Of a stretch of 64,000 nt of DNA, positions 24,185 to 33,031 are shown piece by piece. The DNA comes from Deltaproteobacteria bacterium (lineage in GTDB: Bacteria > Bdellovibrionota > Bdellovibrionia > Bdellovibrionales > Bdellovibrionaceae). The notes under the pieces are model-generated. The model was not told the origin of the DNA. It saw only the letters and a program-made list of their open reading frames with translations, and did not search any database. Within the stretch, counting starts at the first letter, position 1, and each line of letters opens with the position of its first letter. The stretch covers positions 1 to 64,000 of the forward strand of contig JAFLCC010000003.1 in NCBI GenBank assembly GCA_017302835.1, given 5' to 3'. A program made the translations under genes and the position numbers.

Positions 24185-24682
24185 TTAGTTGTCTCGATTG
24201 ATAATAAAAAAAGCTGTTTTTTCCGTGGGTTCTTTCTTCTTGGCGGTTATCTTATAAGCTACAGAAATTTTGTTAGCACCTACCGTCAAAGGAATGAGAT
24301 CGGTTTTATATTTTTTTTCCGCGATTTCGAATATGGAAGCTGTGTACCCGTTGGACAAATTTATTATTTTAAGCTGATCTAATTTCAAGCAATGATTTCC
24401 GGTGAGAATGGCTGATTCATTTTTGGTTTTAATGGTGAGGCTATCATTATTGCAAGCTAAATTTATAACTAATTCATTGCTGTAGGAAAAATTTTTTAAT
24501 TTGTTTATCGAGCGAGGAAATAATTCAGGATTTTTTTTAATGGAAGCTGGCGCTCTTCCTTCGGGTGTTAAGGTTGTTTCAGAAGGCGACCGAAGGGGAC
24601 TTTCCATTGGACCTTTTAATTGGTATATAATTCCAATTCCCAAGAAAGATAATATAAATAAGTTTGCCAGAATGAACTTCAT
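24185..24682 (-). CDS. Membrane-anchored periplasmic protein
   Basis: A 165-residue protein. One N-terminal hydrophobic helix (residues about 4-20) leads to a Pro/Ser/Thr-rich linker and a periplasmic domain of about 100 residues, with two cysteines (NLACNNDS and GNHCLKL) and a beta-rich end (VGANKISVAYKI) reminiscent of PEGA or Ig-like modules. It lies 95 bases downstream of the ExbD-like gene in the same orientation, and so could be a partner of that energising complex. No TonB or TolA C-terminal domain is recognisable. Confidence 0.6.
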   Translation of the reverse strand: MKFILANLFILSFLGIGIIYQLKGPMESPLRSPSETTLTPEGRAPASIKKNPELFPRSINKLKNFSYSNELVINLACNNDSLTIKTKNESAILTGNHCLKLDQLKIINLSNGYTASIFEIAEKKYKTDLIPLTVGANKISVAYKITAKKKEPTEKTAFFIINRDN

Positions 24683-24777
24683 GACAAATCATTCGGCAAT
24701 ATTTTGACAGGTATTAAGGCCAGTTTTTTAGGGCTCTTGCAAGAAAAGTTCTCCTAGCGCGAGTCCTAAGTAAGATT

Positions 24778-25182
24778 CTATTTGTTTTTATCAATAGAGA
24801 TTGCAAATTTTTTGACGCCTGCAGCTTTAATAATATCTAACACGGCGATGACTCGGCCATGGGAAACATCTTTGTCTGCAGAAATAACAGCCTGAACCTC
24901 TGGATTTTTAGCTAGCTCTTCCTTAGCCTTTTCAGAAATTTTTGTTTCACTTGAAAAAACACCATTTAAATTTAATCGTCCATCTACAGTGATTGACACA
25001 TTCAGCTTGCTCGCCTGGGTTTGATCTCCAGTAGCGGCTTTTGGTAGGTTGACATTGATAGAAGGCTTCATAAACATGGGAGCTGTTACCATAAAAATAA
25101 TTAAAACAACCAAAATGATATCAACCAGCGGGACAACGTTAATGTCAGATAAGGGTTCTTCATCTTGATATTTCATTCCCAT
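24778..25182 (-). CDS. ExbD/TolR family proton-channel protein
   Basis: A 134-residue single-pass protein. After a short cytoplasmic start (PLSDINVVPLVDIILVVLIIF) the transmembrane helix carries the conserved proton-path Asp in PLVDIILV, followed by PSINVNLPKA and a periplasmic domain (QAVISADKDVSHGRVIAVLD). With the ExbB/TolQ-like protein it would form a proton-motive-force-driven motor in the inner membrane. The gene starts two bases after the end of the ExbB-like gene, a tight operon. Whether it serves a TonB-type or Tol-type system cannot be told from this window. Confidence 0.9.
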   Translation of the reverse strand: MGMKYQDEEPLSDINVVPLVDIILVVLIIFMVTAPMFMKPSINVNLPKAATGDQTQASKLNVSITVDGRLNLNGVFSSETKISEKAKEELAKNPEVQAVISADKDVSHGRVIAVLDIIKAAGVKKFAISIDKNK

Positions 25183-25184
25183 AA

Positions 25185-25814
25185 TTATAAACCTTTTCTT
25201 TTGGCATAGGTAAGGCCGAGTTCTTTGACACTCTCAATGCTTTGTAGAATAGACTTAACTTGACGGCTAAAGTAGTTATAGAAAATAACAGCGGGGATAG
25301 CTACAAAAAGTCCAGCAGCGGTAGCTACTAAAGCTAATGAAATTCCTGCCATTACGGTTTGTTGACCCGCGTCCTGTGAGGTTGCGAGATCGTTAAACGC
25401 TTTCATGATTCCCAAAACAGTTCCTAATAGTCCAATATAGGGAGCATTGGATCCAACTGTAGCTAAAAAACTCAAAAACTTTTCTAACTCAGGTTTGATG
25501 CTTAAGGTATAGGTATTAAACAATTCTTCCAAACCTTTAGAGCCACTTTCTTTGATATGTTTCAAAGCATAATTAGCAATCCTTCCCTCAAAAGAAAGAG
25601 GGTCCCGAGCGAGATCTTCAAAAAATTCAACTTGATGGTTTTGAATTGAGTTTTTAATTTGCTCACGCACTCTCTTAGTTTCACTGTGGACTTTTTTAAG
25701 ATTGAAAAATCGTTCTAAAATCATACCAACACTCACTAAGCTCAGAAATAAAAGAATCCAGAGAACGGCTTGATCAATAACATGAGCAAAAGTAAAAATT
25801 TTTTCAGTTAACAC
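25185..25814 (-). CDS. ExbB/TolQ/MotA family proton-channel protein
   Basis: A 209-residue protein with three transmembrane helices (about residues 13-35, 115-140 and 155-185). The conserved pore segment reads ATVGSNAPYIGLLGTVLGIMKAF, and the last helix GISLALVATAAGLFVAIPAVIFYNYF is typical of TolQ/ExbB. A large cytoplasmic loop lies between helices 1 and 2. It is paired with the ExbD-like gene directly downstream and divergent from the sulfatase-like lipoprotein at 25872 across a 57-base gap. Confidence 0.9.
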   Translation of the reverse strand: MLTEKIFTFAHVIDQAVLWILLFLSLVSVGMILERFFNLKKVHSETKRVREQIKNSIQNHQVEFFEDLARDPLSFEGRIANYALKHIKESGSKGLEELFNTYTLSIKPELEKFLSFLATVGSNAPYIGLLGTVLGIMKAFNDLATSQDAGQQTVMAGISLALVATAAGLFVAIPAVIFYNYFSRQVKSILQSIESVKELGLTYAKRKGL

Positions 25815-25871
25815 AAATCACCTACCTTATTGCATGAATCTATGAATACAATATTCACTGGGAGTCTCATG

Positions 25872-27572
25872 ATGGTCAAGGTGATTTTTATTCTATTTAT
25901 TTTAGTCTTATCTTCCTGTAAAAATAAGAACGATCCAAATTATCTAATTATCCTTATTGAAAATCTCAACTCCAAAGCTATTTATTGTGATACTGAAGAA
26001 AATCAAAAAAAAAGATCTGGGTTTCAAGTCGTTTGTGATGAGTTTCATAAATTTACTCATGTCTATACCACATCAACTCAAGGTTTACCGGCACTGACTT
26101 CTTTGCTTACGGGGCTCTATCCTTATGATCATAAGGTGCGATCTAATACTGAAAATTATTTAACACCGGAGTTTCAAACCTTTATCGAAGACGCTAAGGA
26201 AAATGAAAATTATAAGACTCGCTTTATTTCTGGAGGCCAACCATTTTTTAGAAAAAGTGGAATTCATCAAGGTTTCGACTTGTTTGATGACCATATTTCA
26301 TCAGAAAAAGACATGAGATCATTAAATGAAAATCTAGAAATTTATTTTAGTCAGTTGCAAAATGAAAAAAAGAAAAAACATATTAGCTTGATTCATGTTT
26401 CTGACCTTAAGTACACTTTTAAAGAGACCCAAAATGAATTGGCGGAAACGAGAAATTTAACTTTTGATAGTCAAATTGAAGAAGTGGACGAAAAATTATT
26501 TTTTTTGTTTTCAAAATTAAAATCAGAGAAAAGTTGGGATAATTTAAAAGTATTTATAATTGGACTCAATGGTCTTCCTAATGTCGATATAAATGCTGAA
26601 TTCTCACAGCTAAATCTAAAAAGTGATAGCACACAGGTTGCATTTTATTTTAAAGATGTTAAAAAAAATGCTATCAACGCCAAACCCCAAGTCGTCAGTA
26701 CCGTTTTATCATTGAAAGATATCGGGGAAATGTTTAAAAATTCATTTCAAAAAACCAAAACTGAATCTGAATCTTATGAATCTTCTGAATCTTCTGAATC
26801 TAGAGAAAAAATAAATGAGCAAGCTGCTAACTTTAAAGATTTTGACATCGAGAAAGTTAAAGAAATTAACCAAGAAAGAAGCGATTACATTGTTATCGAA
26901 TCGGCCTGGGCTAAAAGTAATCAGTTGGGTGATATTAGGGCAGCTATCATAGATGAAAACTATCTGTTTATTTTTGATAAACAATTTCAACTTTTTAATA
27001 GATTGTCTGATAGTAATGAACAATACCCACAACCCCTCAATGGATTTCTCGTTGAACGAATAAAAAGGTACGAGAAGTATTTATTCGAAAAAAACTATCA
27101 ATTATTTGAAAAAAGCAAAAATTTAAAGTTGGTTTTAAACGACTTCAATTTGTTAATTAAGGAAAATTATAGTCAAAACTATCGTTCTGAGTTTTATGAA
27201 TATTTTAAACTTTTAAGTTTAATTGAAAAAAAAGATTTAGCTCAAATTGAATTGATGATAAATAAAAATCCTGATCTCAAAAAAGATGAGTGTTTAAATG
27301 GTTATCCTAAATTGTTCATTAGTATTGGAAAAAAAAGAAACTGTCACCACTTGGCCAGTAGATTATTTTTAGATTATATTGACCCCGAATTATCTAACAA
27401 TAAAGATTTAAAAGTTTTCGTTCAAAGTGAGCTTTCCAGTTTGCAAGTGATAAGAAATCTTTATCGAAAGAATTTAAAGTTAAATTTGGATTACTTTCCA
27501 ATCGCCACATTTAAGGTAGAAAATATTAGGCCTTATATTATTTTAACATTAGGGCACTTTCCTACAAATTAA
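25872..27572 (+). CDS. Sulfatase-fold lipoprotein, catalytic residues lost
   Basis: Start set at the ATG at 25872, seven bases after GGGAG; earlier in-frame ATGs (25830, 25869) place extra polar residues before the signal peptide. The 566-residue product has a lipobox VLSSC at about residue 16. The region after it follows the alkaline-phosphatase/sulfatase fold: LIILIENL, TTSTQGLPALTSLLTG, LYPYDHKVR. In active sulfatases the second block reads CxPSRxxLLTG; here the nucleophile position is Gly and the Arg position Leu (GLPALTSLLTG), so sulfatase chemistry is unlikely. A Ser/Glu repeat (ESESYESSESSESRE) splits the protein at about residue 310. Role unknown, possibly a binding protein. Confidence 0.7.
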   Translation: MVKVIFILFILVLSSCKNKNDPNYLIILIENLNSKAIYCDTEENQKKRSGFQVVCDEFHKFTHVYTTSTQGLPALTSLLTGLYPYDHKVRSNTENYLTPEFQTFIEDAKENENYKTRFISGGQPFFRKSGIHQGFDLFDDHISSEKDMRSLNENLEIYFSQLQNEKKKKHISLIHVSDLKYTFKETQNELAETRNLTFDSQIEEVDEKLFFLFSKLKSEKSWDNLKVFIIGLNGLPNVDINAEFSQLNLKSDSTQVAFYFKDVKKNAINAKPQVVSTVLSLKDIGEMFKNSFQKTKTESESYESSESSESREKINEQAANFKDFDIEKVKEINQERSDYIVIESAWAKSNQLGDIRAAIIDENYLFIFDKQFQLFNRLSDSNEQYPQPLNGFLVERIKRYEKYLFEKNYQLFEKSKNLKLVLNDFNLLIKENYSQNYRSEFYEYFKLLSLIEKKDLAQIELMINKNPDLKKDECLNGYPKLFISIGKKRNCHHLASRLFLDYIDPELSNNKDLKVFVQSELSSLQVIRNLYRKNLKLNLDYFPIATFKVENIRPYIILTLGHFPTN

Positions 27573-28227
27573 CAAGACCCATCCAAAATGGATTTTCTGA
27601 ATGATGTTTAATTTGTGATTTTACAAAAGAATCTAGAGTGCTATCCTTCTTATTGAGGAGCCAAGAGCTCGGAGATAGACTGTTATCTGAAAATAGCAAC
27701 AGTTTGTCACCATCTTGTATTTCGACTGTTCCCACTTGAAAATGGCAATGCATTTCAGTGCCTAGGAATTGTCCTGGTAATGAAAGACTAGATCCTTTTT
27801 TTGGCTTCATTGCAGGAGGCGAAAAAGTAATAGGAATAGGATCATCGCTGAGGAGTATCGCATTGGGATTTCCTACTTGCACCCAGGTTAACTGAAATTT
27901 ATTTTTAAGTAAGATCAGTATTTCATAGCAAGTTCTTAGCTCAGAATTATTTTCGGAGCGGTAAATTTGATCGTTAGCAATAAGGGTAGCCATTCTCAAG
28001 CTGTTGCTGTCTTTTGTTAATGCCAAATTGTATTCAAACGGAGAAGTCGCTTCGAAATCTCCTTGCGCGGCAAAAAGAAATTTTTCAATTTCGTTAGTAA
28101 TCACCTCTTTCATTTTTCCTTCACCCCATGAAGTAAGAATAATCAAAAGATCCAAGCTTTGGCTCTGGAAAACAAAAGGAGCAGGTCTTACTAACTTGGT
28201 ATTGTAGTTTTTTTCTTCAATTCTCAT
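27562..28227 (-). CDS. PP2C-like protein without metal ligands
   Basis: A 221-residue protein whose order of blocks follows PPM/PP2C phosphatases: FLFAAQGDFEATSPFEYNLALT, then QLTWVQVGNPNAILLS (usual VGDSRAYLL) and DGDKLLLFSDNSLS (usual DxLLLCSDGL). The first metal-binding DGxGG motif is absent and two Asp/Gly positions are changed (VGNPN, SDN), so catalytic activity is doubtful. It overlaps the preceding FHA-TPR gene by one base (TAATG) and is the last gene of the TadC/FHA operon. It could be a phosphoprotein-binding or regulatory pseudophosphatase. Its 3' end overlaps the convergent gene at 25872 by 11 bases. Confidence 0.65.
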   Translation of the reverse strand: MRIEEKNYNTKLVRPAPFVFQSQSLDLLIILTSWGEGKMKEVITNEIEKFLFAAQGDFEATSPFEYNLALTKDSNSLRMATLIANDQIYRSENNSELRTCYEILILLKNKFQLTWVQVGNPNAILLSDDPIPITFSPPAMKPKKGSSLSLPGQFLGTEMHCHFQVGTVEIQDGDKLLLFSDNSLSPSSWLLNKKDSTLDSFVKSQIKHHSENPFWMGLVNL

Positions 28228-30260
28228 TAGTGCGCCCCGTATTTTTTAAGTTTAGTAAAGGCCTTAATGTAATATTCTCCATCTTGTACATCCATCAGAA
28301 TGATTTTTTTCCATTTCTCAATAGCGCAGGATTTATTTTCAGTGCATTCTACCTGGCTATAAGTCTCTTCGATGGTGGCCTCTTCCCATATGGGTTTAAT
28401 CTCTTTTGCTAACTCCCGTTTAAAGAGAGTAATTTTTTGATCTAAGGTCATATCAATGGGATTCACTTTGAGTGCCGCCTTTAATCTTTGAATAGCTTCT
28501 TTGTACTTTTTTTCAGAAGCTAGTTTTTCAGCTTCTTGCACAAAGCTAATGGATTTCATGGAAATCATTTTTTCAATTGAAATGATTTTACTATTGGATT
28601 CTTTTTTTAGACCTTCAGGGTCTGGAAGATTTTGTTTGAGAACCGCTTTGTAGTCTTCAATGGCTTGCAGGAAGTTTCCTTCCTGCTCGGTTTTAACGGC
28701 TTTCTTGTATATCCACTTCAATTTAGACACATTTTCTCTATAGACCTTATTCTCTGCCATTTTTCTTAATTTTTCTTCTTCAGCCTGTTGAATTTTCAAT
28801 TTGGCAGACTGAATTTTTGGATGAGCGGGATTTAAATAAATAACAGAAGCAATACAATTGTCGTATTCCGACATGGTCATCGATGGATTGCTTTTTAATT
28901 TAGTGGCACATTGATCTGCTATCTGAGTCAGTTTCTCTTCATTTTTTCTTTGCTCTTCCTGCTTTGTATTATATTCTATGATTTCCTTTTCCGCCTCTAT
29001 AGCCAGAGCCGATTTCTTATCTAGTTCCTCTACTTCTTGCCCAAACTTCGTTTTTTTAAAATTGATCTCTAGCTCCTCGAATCTTTTTAAAATTTTTTGA
29101 GTTTCATCAAGAGCTAAACGAAAAGACTTTTTAAAGTAGTAATCATTCGCAATTTCTTTTCTCTGTTTTAATAGGGAGAGTTCATTTGGATTCATTTTAG
29201 CAAAAGGATCATTTGATCTATTTGGCTTGGTCGAAGTTGGAGGAGCCAATACTTCCGTATAAAATACGGCGGCCAAGACTAAAAAAACAACACCTATCAA
29301 TACCATGCGAATTTTCTTCTTTTTTAAACTTTCATCATCCTCTTCTTGAATCTGGCTATTCAGTTGAGCTTGATTGTTTAGCGGGTCATTTAATTGATAA
29401 GCAAGATTTGGATCCATATAATGAGAAGACATTGGAGGTGGAAAGCTAGAATTCAAATTTGGTAGATTTTGTGGTTCGTAGAGTGATGGAACATGGGGTT
29501 CTTGACTATTAAGTTCTTCAAGTGGAATTGGTTGCAGGGCCATTAAGCCTTTATCAAAGTTTGAGTTTTTTAATTCGAAAAGCATTGTGGTATCAAGAAC
29601 TTGAATTTTATCCCCGCTTCTTAATTTGACTTCTTCATTTGGGACAATGTTTTTGTTATTTAAAATAGTTCCATTAACGCTTCCCAAATCCACTAAGAAA
29701 AATTCTGAGTGGAGGCTTTTGATTTTAAATTGTTTTCGACTCACCCGCTGATCATCGATTAAAATCTCGCAGTTTGGGTCTCTTCCAGCAGTCCATTCCT
29801 TCAGATGAGTCAGACTAATGGTTTTTTGCAAGTGAAGGTCTTCGTTGACAAATTGAATTTGTGGAATAGTTTCGATCTTTCCAACGACGGTTTTTTCAAA
29901 TTCATCATTTTGGTTTTCAGTTTCTGGACTTGGAGGGTTCTCCGTTGCCGAAGGTAAACCAACGGACCTATTTTTATAAAATTCAAATTCATAAGGCGGA
30001 ATAAAAAAAATCGTATCCTCTGAAAAAGAGATATTTTTTACTTTTTCATTTTGGTAAATCACATCACCAAATTTAGAAAGGACTTCTAAATGCCAATAAT
30101 CATCAGAGTATTTTAAACTAAAATGTTCTCTTGATACAGCCTTTTCGGCCCCAAGTAAAATTTCAACGCCTTCTTTCCTCCCAGCAGTGTAGGTTAACGC
30201 TGGGTCTAATTCAATTTGATGAATATATTTTCCATTTTTTTTTACTTTAAGGAGAGCCAT
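28227..30260 (-). CDS. Double-FHA membrane protein with TPR-like region
   Basis: A 677-residue protein. FHA domain 1 spans about residues 5-95 (TAGRKEGVEILL, AVSREHFSL). FHA domain 2 spans about 140-230 (TAGRDPNCEILI, RVSRKQFKI, DLGSVNGTILNN). A Pro/Gln/Asn-rich linker leads to one transmembrane helix at about 318-338 (VLIGVVFLVLAAVFY), and the last 330 residues are Lys/Glu-rich helical hairpins like TPR units. FHA domains bind phosphothreonine, so this is likely a cytoplasmic phospho-reader with an extracytoplasmic helical repeat domain. It starts two bases after the neighbouring FHA gene ends. Confidence 0.85.
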   Translation of the reverse strand: MALLKVKKNGKYIHQIELDPALTYTAGRKEGVEILLGAEKAVSREHFSLKYSDDYWHLEVLSKFGDVIYQNEKVKNISFSEDTIFFIPPYEFEFYKNRSVGLPSATENPPSPETENQNDEFEKTVVGKIETIPQIQFVNEDLHLQKTISLTHLKEWTAGRDPNCEILIDDQRVSRKQFKIKSLHSEFFLVDLGSVNGTILNNKNIVPNEEVKLRSGDKIQVLDTTMLFELKNSNFDKGLMALQPIPLEELNSQEPHVPSLYEPQNLPNLNSSFPPPMSSHYMDPNLAYQLNDPLNNQAQLNSQIQEEDDESLKKKKIRMVLIGVVFLVLAAVFYTEVLAPPTSTKPNRSNDPFAKMNPNELSLLKQRKEIANDYYFKKSFRLALDETQKILKRFEELEINFKKTKFGQEVEELDKKSALAIEAEKEIIEYNTKQEEQRKNEEKLTQIADQCATKLKSNPSMTMSEYDNCIASVIYLNPAHPKIQSAKLKIQQAEEEKLRKMAENKVYRENVSKLKWIYKKAVKTEQEGNFLQAIEDYKAVLKQNLPDPEGLKKESNSKIISIEKMISMKSISFVQEAEKLASEKKYKEAIQRLKAALKVNPIDMTLDQKITLFKRELAKEIKPIWEEATIEETYSQVECTENKSCAIEKWKKIILMDVQDGEYYIKAFTKLKKYGAH

Positions 30261-30262
30261 TT

Positions 30263-31306
30263 TTATTGCCTCCCCAATTCGTCAAGGGAAGCGCATTCAT
30301 CATAAAATTGCTTTGCTTCTTTGTATCGAGAATGTTTCATATTATTTTTAATATATAATAAGACATTTTGAAAGGCGGCTTTGCACATTCTATAATTATT
30401 GCTTTCGCGGTATTTTTTTCCTTCAGAAAAATTAAAATCAATAAGTCGATCTAAATTTTGTTTGGACTTTAAATGGTACTTAGCTGCATCTTCTAAACTT
30501 GGATCGCTTTGAAAAGCGGAAGCAAGAAATTCAATGGCCTTATGATATTGGCCATTATTATATTCGCGCATTCCACTAACAAAGAATTGTTTGGCCATGG
30601 ATTTTCTTGAGTCTTTATTTTTCTTTAGTTCTTTCGCTTTCTCTAATTCTTCCATGGACTTTTTAAAACGGACTTCATCCTGTAAGAGAGGGGTTATGAT
30701 ACCATTGTTTGTTGGTACTTCTTCTGCATTTTTTTTTGGTATTAACAAAATGATACCGATGAGGACAGCCACACCAAAAAGGATGAGATAAAGTTCATTG
30801 CCACTTTTTTTCTTATTCGATTTTTGTAAATGTGGTCGAGGTAAAGGTTCCGATTTTATAGAAGAAGGAGGCGCCAAATGAATTGGAGATGTTAATTTTA
30901 GTGGAGAAGTCGTTTTGGGAATTGGTTGCAGGGGATTCTTAAATTGAATTGACAAGGGTTCTGGAAGTTCCAAAGTGTCTTCCTTGGGAGAGGATATTTT
31001 TAATTCAGTATCTCCGGCAGTGAGGGTCGTATTATCTTCAATTAGGGCTTGGTCTTCTTTTAGACCATTGATTAATATAAAGTTTTTAGTGGACATGTTA
31101 TAAACATAATAATTTCCATCAGAAAATTTTATTTCTGCATGTAACCGACTTGTTTTGGGATCATTTGATAAAACAATATCGTTTTCTTGACCACGGCCAA
31201 CAGTGATTAAACTCTTGTCTTTGAAATTAAATTTTTGGCCTAAATGGGGGCCAGAAATTATTTCTATTTCAAGTTCATAGGGAGTTAATTTCAAAGCTTC
31301 TCCCAT
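30263..31306 (-). CDS. FHA-domain membrane protein
   Basis: A 347-residue protein; the ATG at 31304-31306 overlaps the upstream stop as TGATG and has AAGGAAG six bases before it. An N-terminal FHA domain (residues about 10-100) shows TVGRGQENDIVL, SRLHAEI and NFILINGL. The usual NG following the second strand is shifted, but Arg and Ser are retained. A proline-rich linker, a transmembrane helix at about 177-195 (LYLILFGVAVLIGIILLI) and a C-terminal Lys-rich helical-repeat region follow, the same layout as its downstream neighbour. The two genes look like diverged paralogues with one and two FHA domains. Confidence 0.85.
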   Translation of the reverse strand: MGEALKLTPYELEIEIISGPHLGQKFNFKDKSLITVGRGQENDIVLSNDPKTSRLHAEIKFSDGNYYVYNMSTKNFILINGLKEDQALIEDNTTLTAGDTELKISSPKEDTLELPEPLSIQFKNPLQPIPKTTSPLKLTSPIHLAPPSSIKSEPLPRPHLQKSNKKKSGNELYLILFGVAVLIGIILLIPKKNAEEVPTNNGIITPLLQDEVRFKKSMEELEKAKELKKNKDSRKSMAKQFFVSGMREYNNGQYHKAIEFLASAFQSDPSLEDAAKYHLKSKQNLDRLIDFNFSEGKKYRESNNYRMCKAAFQNVLLYIKNNMKHSRYKEAKQFYDECASLDELGRQ

Positions 31307-32952
31307 CAAGAATCTTCCTTTTTAGGAATTATTGTGAATAAAAAATAACTTGGTTGATCATTTTCAGTAATAACATGACACCTGATAATAACGCTTCCCC
31401 TGCCCATATCGAGCTCTTCCTGATGAATCTGATTGGGTATAGCTGTTGCTTTTTGCATCAGGTTATCAATATTTAACTTTAAAGAGGCATCTACGATAGC
31501 GTCGATTCCTTGGTTCATTAAGTTTTCCATAGAATTCTGACAAAGCGATTCAAAGTTGCTATTGAGGTTAATGATTTTTCGGTTAGGAGTCACAGCAAAA
31601 GAAGGATCCCGAAAATGTTGAATGAGCATTGAAGCTTCAAAATCTTTATTTTTTAAATTGGACGAGGGGCGGTTGTCCCCATGAAGGTATCTTGTCATTA
31701 AGCTGGATAAGTTCCCAGCAAGGGCTTGTAAAGGCGGAAACAAGAAGGTGTTTTCAATATGTTCATTTTTTTCTCTCATAGCTAAATCCAATTGTCTGTT
31801 CAAGCTTGCAATGGGAAATTCAATTAATTTATAGAGGAAAAAATATAAAATCAGCCCTACGAGAATAGCAATAACCAAATTCTGCATAAACAAACTAATA
31901 ACAATACCTTCATCAAAAGCCAGGGTAGAGATATCATAGATGACAATGGCATAGGCGACCGGAACGGCTTCTTGCTTATCTAGATCATACTTATCTATGG
32001 GGAAGGCCGCAGCGATGGTGGTGTAATCGATACTCTTAACGAGGTCACGACCAGATCGCAGAGCTTCATTGATAAATGGAATGTCCAAGGTTCTTCCTGA
32101 TTTGGTGGCTGGTGCCATGACACTTCCATCGTGTCTGTTAACAATAAGAGCTTCTTTGACTCCGTCTTCTTTTTCTATGGAATAAGTGTAAAGTGAAGCT
32201 CCATTATTTTCAGAAATGGCTTTCTTATTTGTTTCAGCTAGGGCACGTGCCAGAGACATCGTTCTTTTTTTAGCCTCTCCTTGGATGCTATCTCTGGTAA
32301 TGGACACCATAGGGATGAGGGATAATAAGGTGACTACAAAAATAAAAATGCCAACAAATCCGCCCAAAACATATTTAAATTCAAAAAGTTGAGCTAACTT
32401 GTAAACGGAGGGTAAAACCACTTGATTCATATAGGTCTCAAATTTAACTTTAAAACTTAATGACTCTTGAGGATCAAAATCATGAGGTTGTTTAAAATCA
32501 GGTTCAGCATTTCTTGATGCGAGATTCAGATGAGGTTGAGGGATGGCTTGTGGATCTCCATGTGAGTTTAATTGCTGATTTAACCGGGGACTTGCGTAGG
32601 TTTGAGCGGCCAAGTTTCCAGAATGAGTTCGTGTCGTTACAAAGGCCGTATTCGTTTTCGGTTGTGGAGTTGGAATGATGTCTAAATAGATATCATGCAA
32701 TGAAAATTTTTCGCCGAATTTAATCTCAGATTTCTGAATTCTAGTGCTATTGACATAGGTCCCGTTGCTTGAGTTTAAATCAATGAGAATCGTTTTGTTT
32801 TTAGTCAGGTGAAGTTCACAATGCTCTTTAGAAACTCCCTGGGCCATCAATTGAATATCACATCGAGAAGACCTACCGATGGTATTTTTTCCCTGCTTTA
32901 AAGTAAAAAATTGGCCAGCTTGAGGACCGTTGAGAACTCTAAGAGACCACAT
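31306..32952 (-). CDS. FHA-domain membrane sensor protein
   Basis: A 548-residue protein. The N-terminal FHA domain (about 1-95) carries TIGRSSRCDIQL, GVSKEHCEL and DLNSSNGTYVN. Then come a linker and a transmembrane helix at about 195-220, an extracytoplasmic sensor-like region of about 140 residues (GRTLDIPFINEALRSGRDLV), a second helix at about 355-385, and a C-terminal PAS-like module (AVTPNRKIINLNSNFESL). No kinase, cyclase or methyl-accepting domain is present. It probably couples an envelope signal to an FHA phospho-reader. It is the first FHA gene after TadC in the operon. Confidence 0.85.
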   Translation of the reverse strand: MWSLRVLNGPQAGQFFTLKQGKNTIGRSSRCDIQLMAQGVSKEHCELHLTKNKTILIDLNSSNGTYVNSTRIQKSEIKFGEKFSLHDIYLDIIPTPQPKTNTAFVTTRTHSGNLAAQTYASPRLNQQLNSHGDPQAIPQPHLNLASRNAEPDFKQPHDFDPQESLSFKVKFETYMNQVVLPSVYKLAQLFEFKYVLGGFVGIFIFVVTLLSLIPMVSITRDSIQGEAKKRTMSLARALAETNKKAISENNGASLYTYSIEKEDGVKEALIVNRHDGSVMAPATKSGRTLDIPFINEALRSGRDLVKSIDYTTIAAAFPIDKYDLDKQEAVPVAYAIVIYDISTLAFDEGIVISLFMQNLVIAILVGLILYFFLYKLIEFPIASLNRQLDLAMREKNEHIENTFLFPPLQALAGNLSSLMTRYLHGDNRPSSNLKNKDFEASMLIQHFRDPSFAVTPNRKIINLNSNFESLCQNSMENLMNQGIDAIVDASLKLNIDNLMQKATAIPNQIHQEELDMGRGSVIIRCHVITENDQPSYFLFTIIPKKEDS

Positions 32953-33031
32953 ATAATTGATCTCCTTTAGATTTCAGATCCGTGAGCAATTGTTGATTTT
33001 TTGTCTTATTCCATAATTCACTCATATATAC

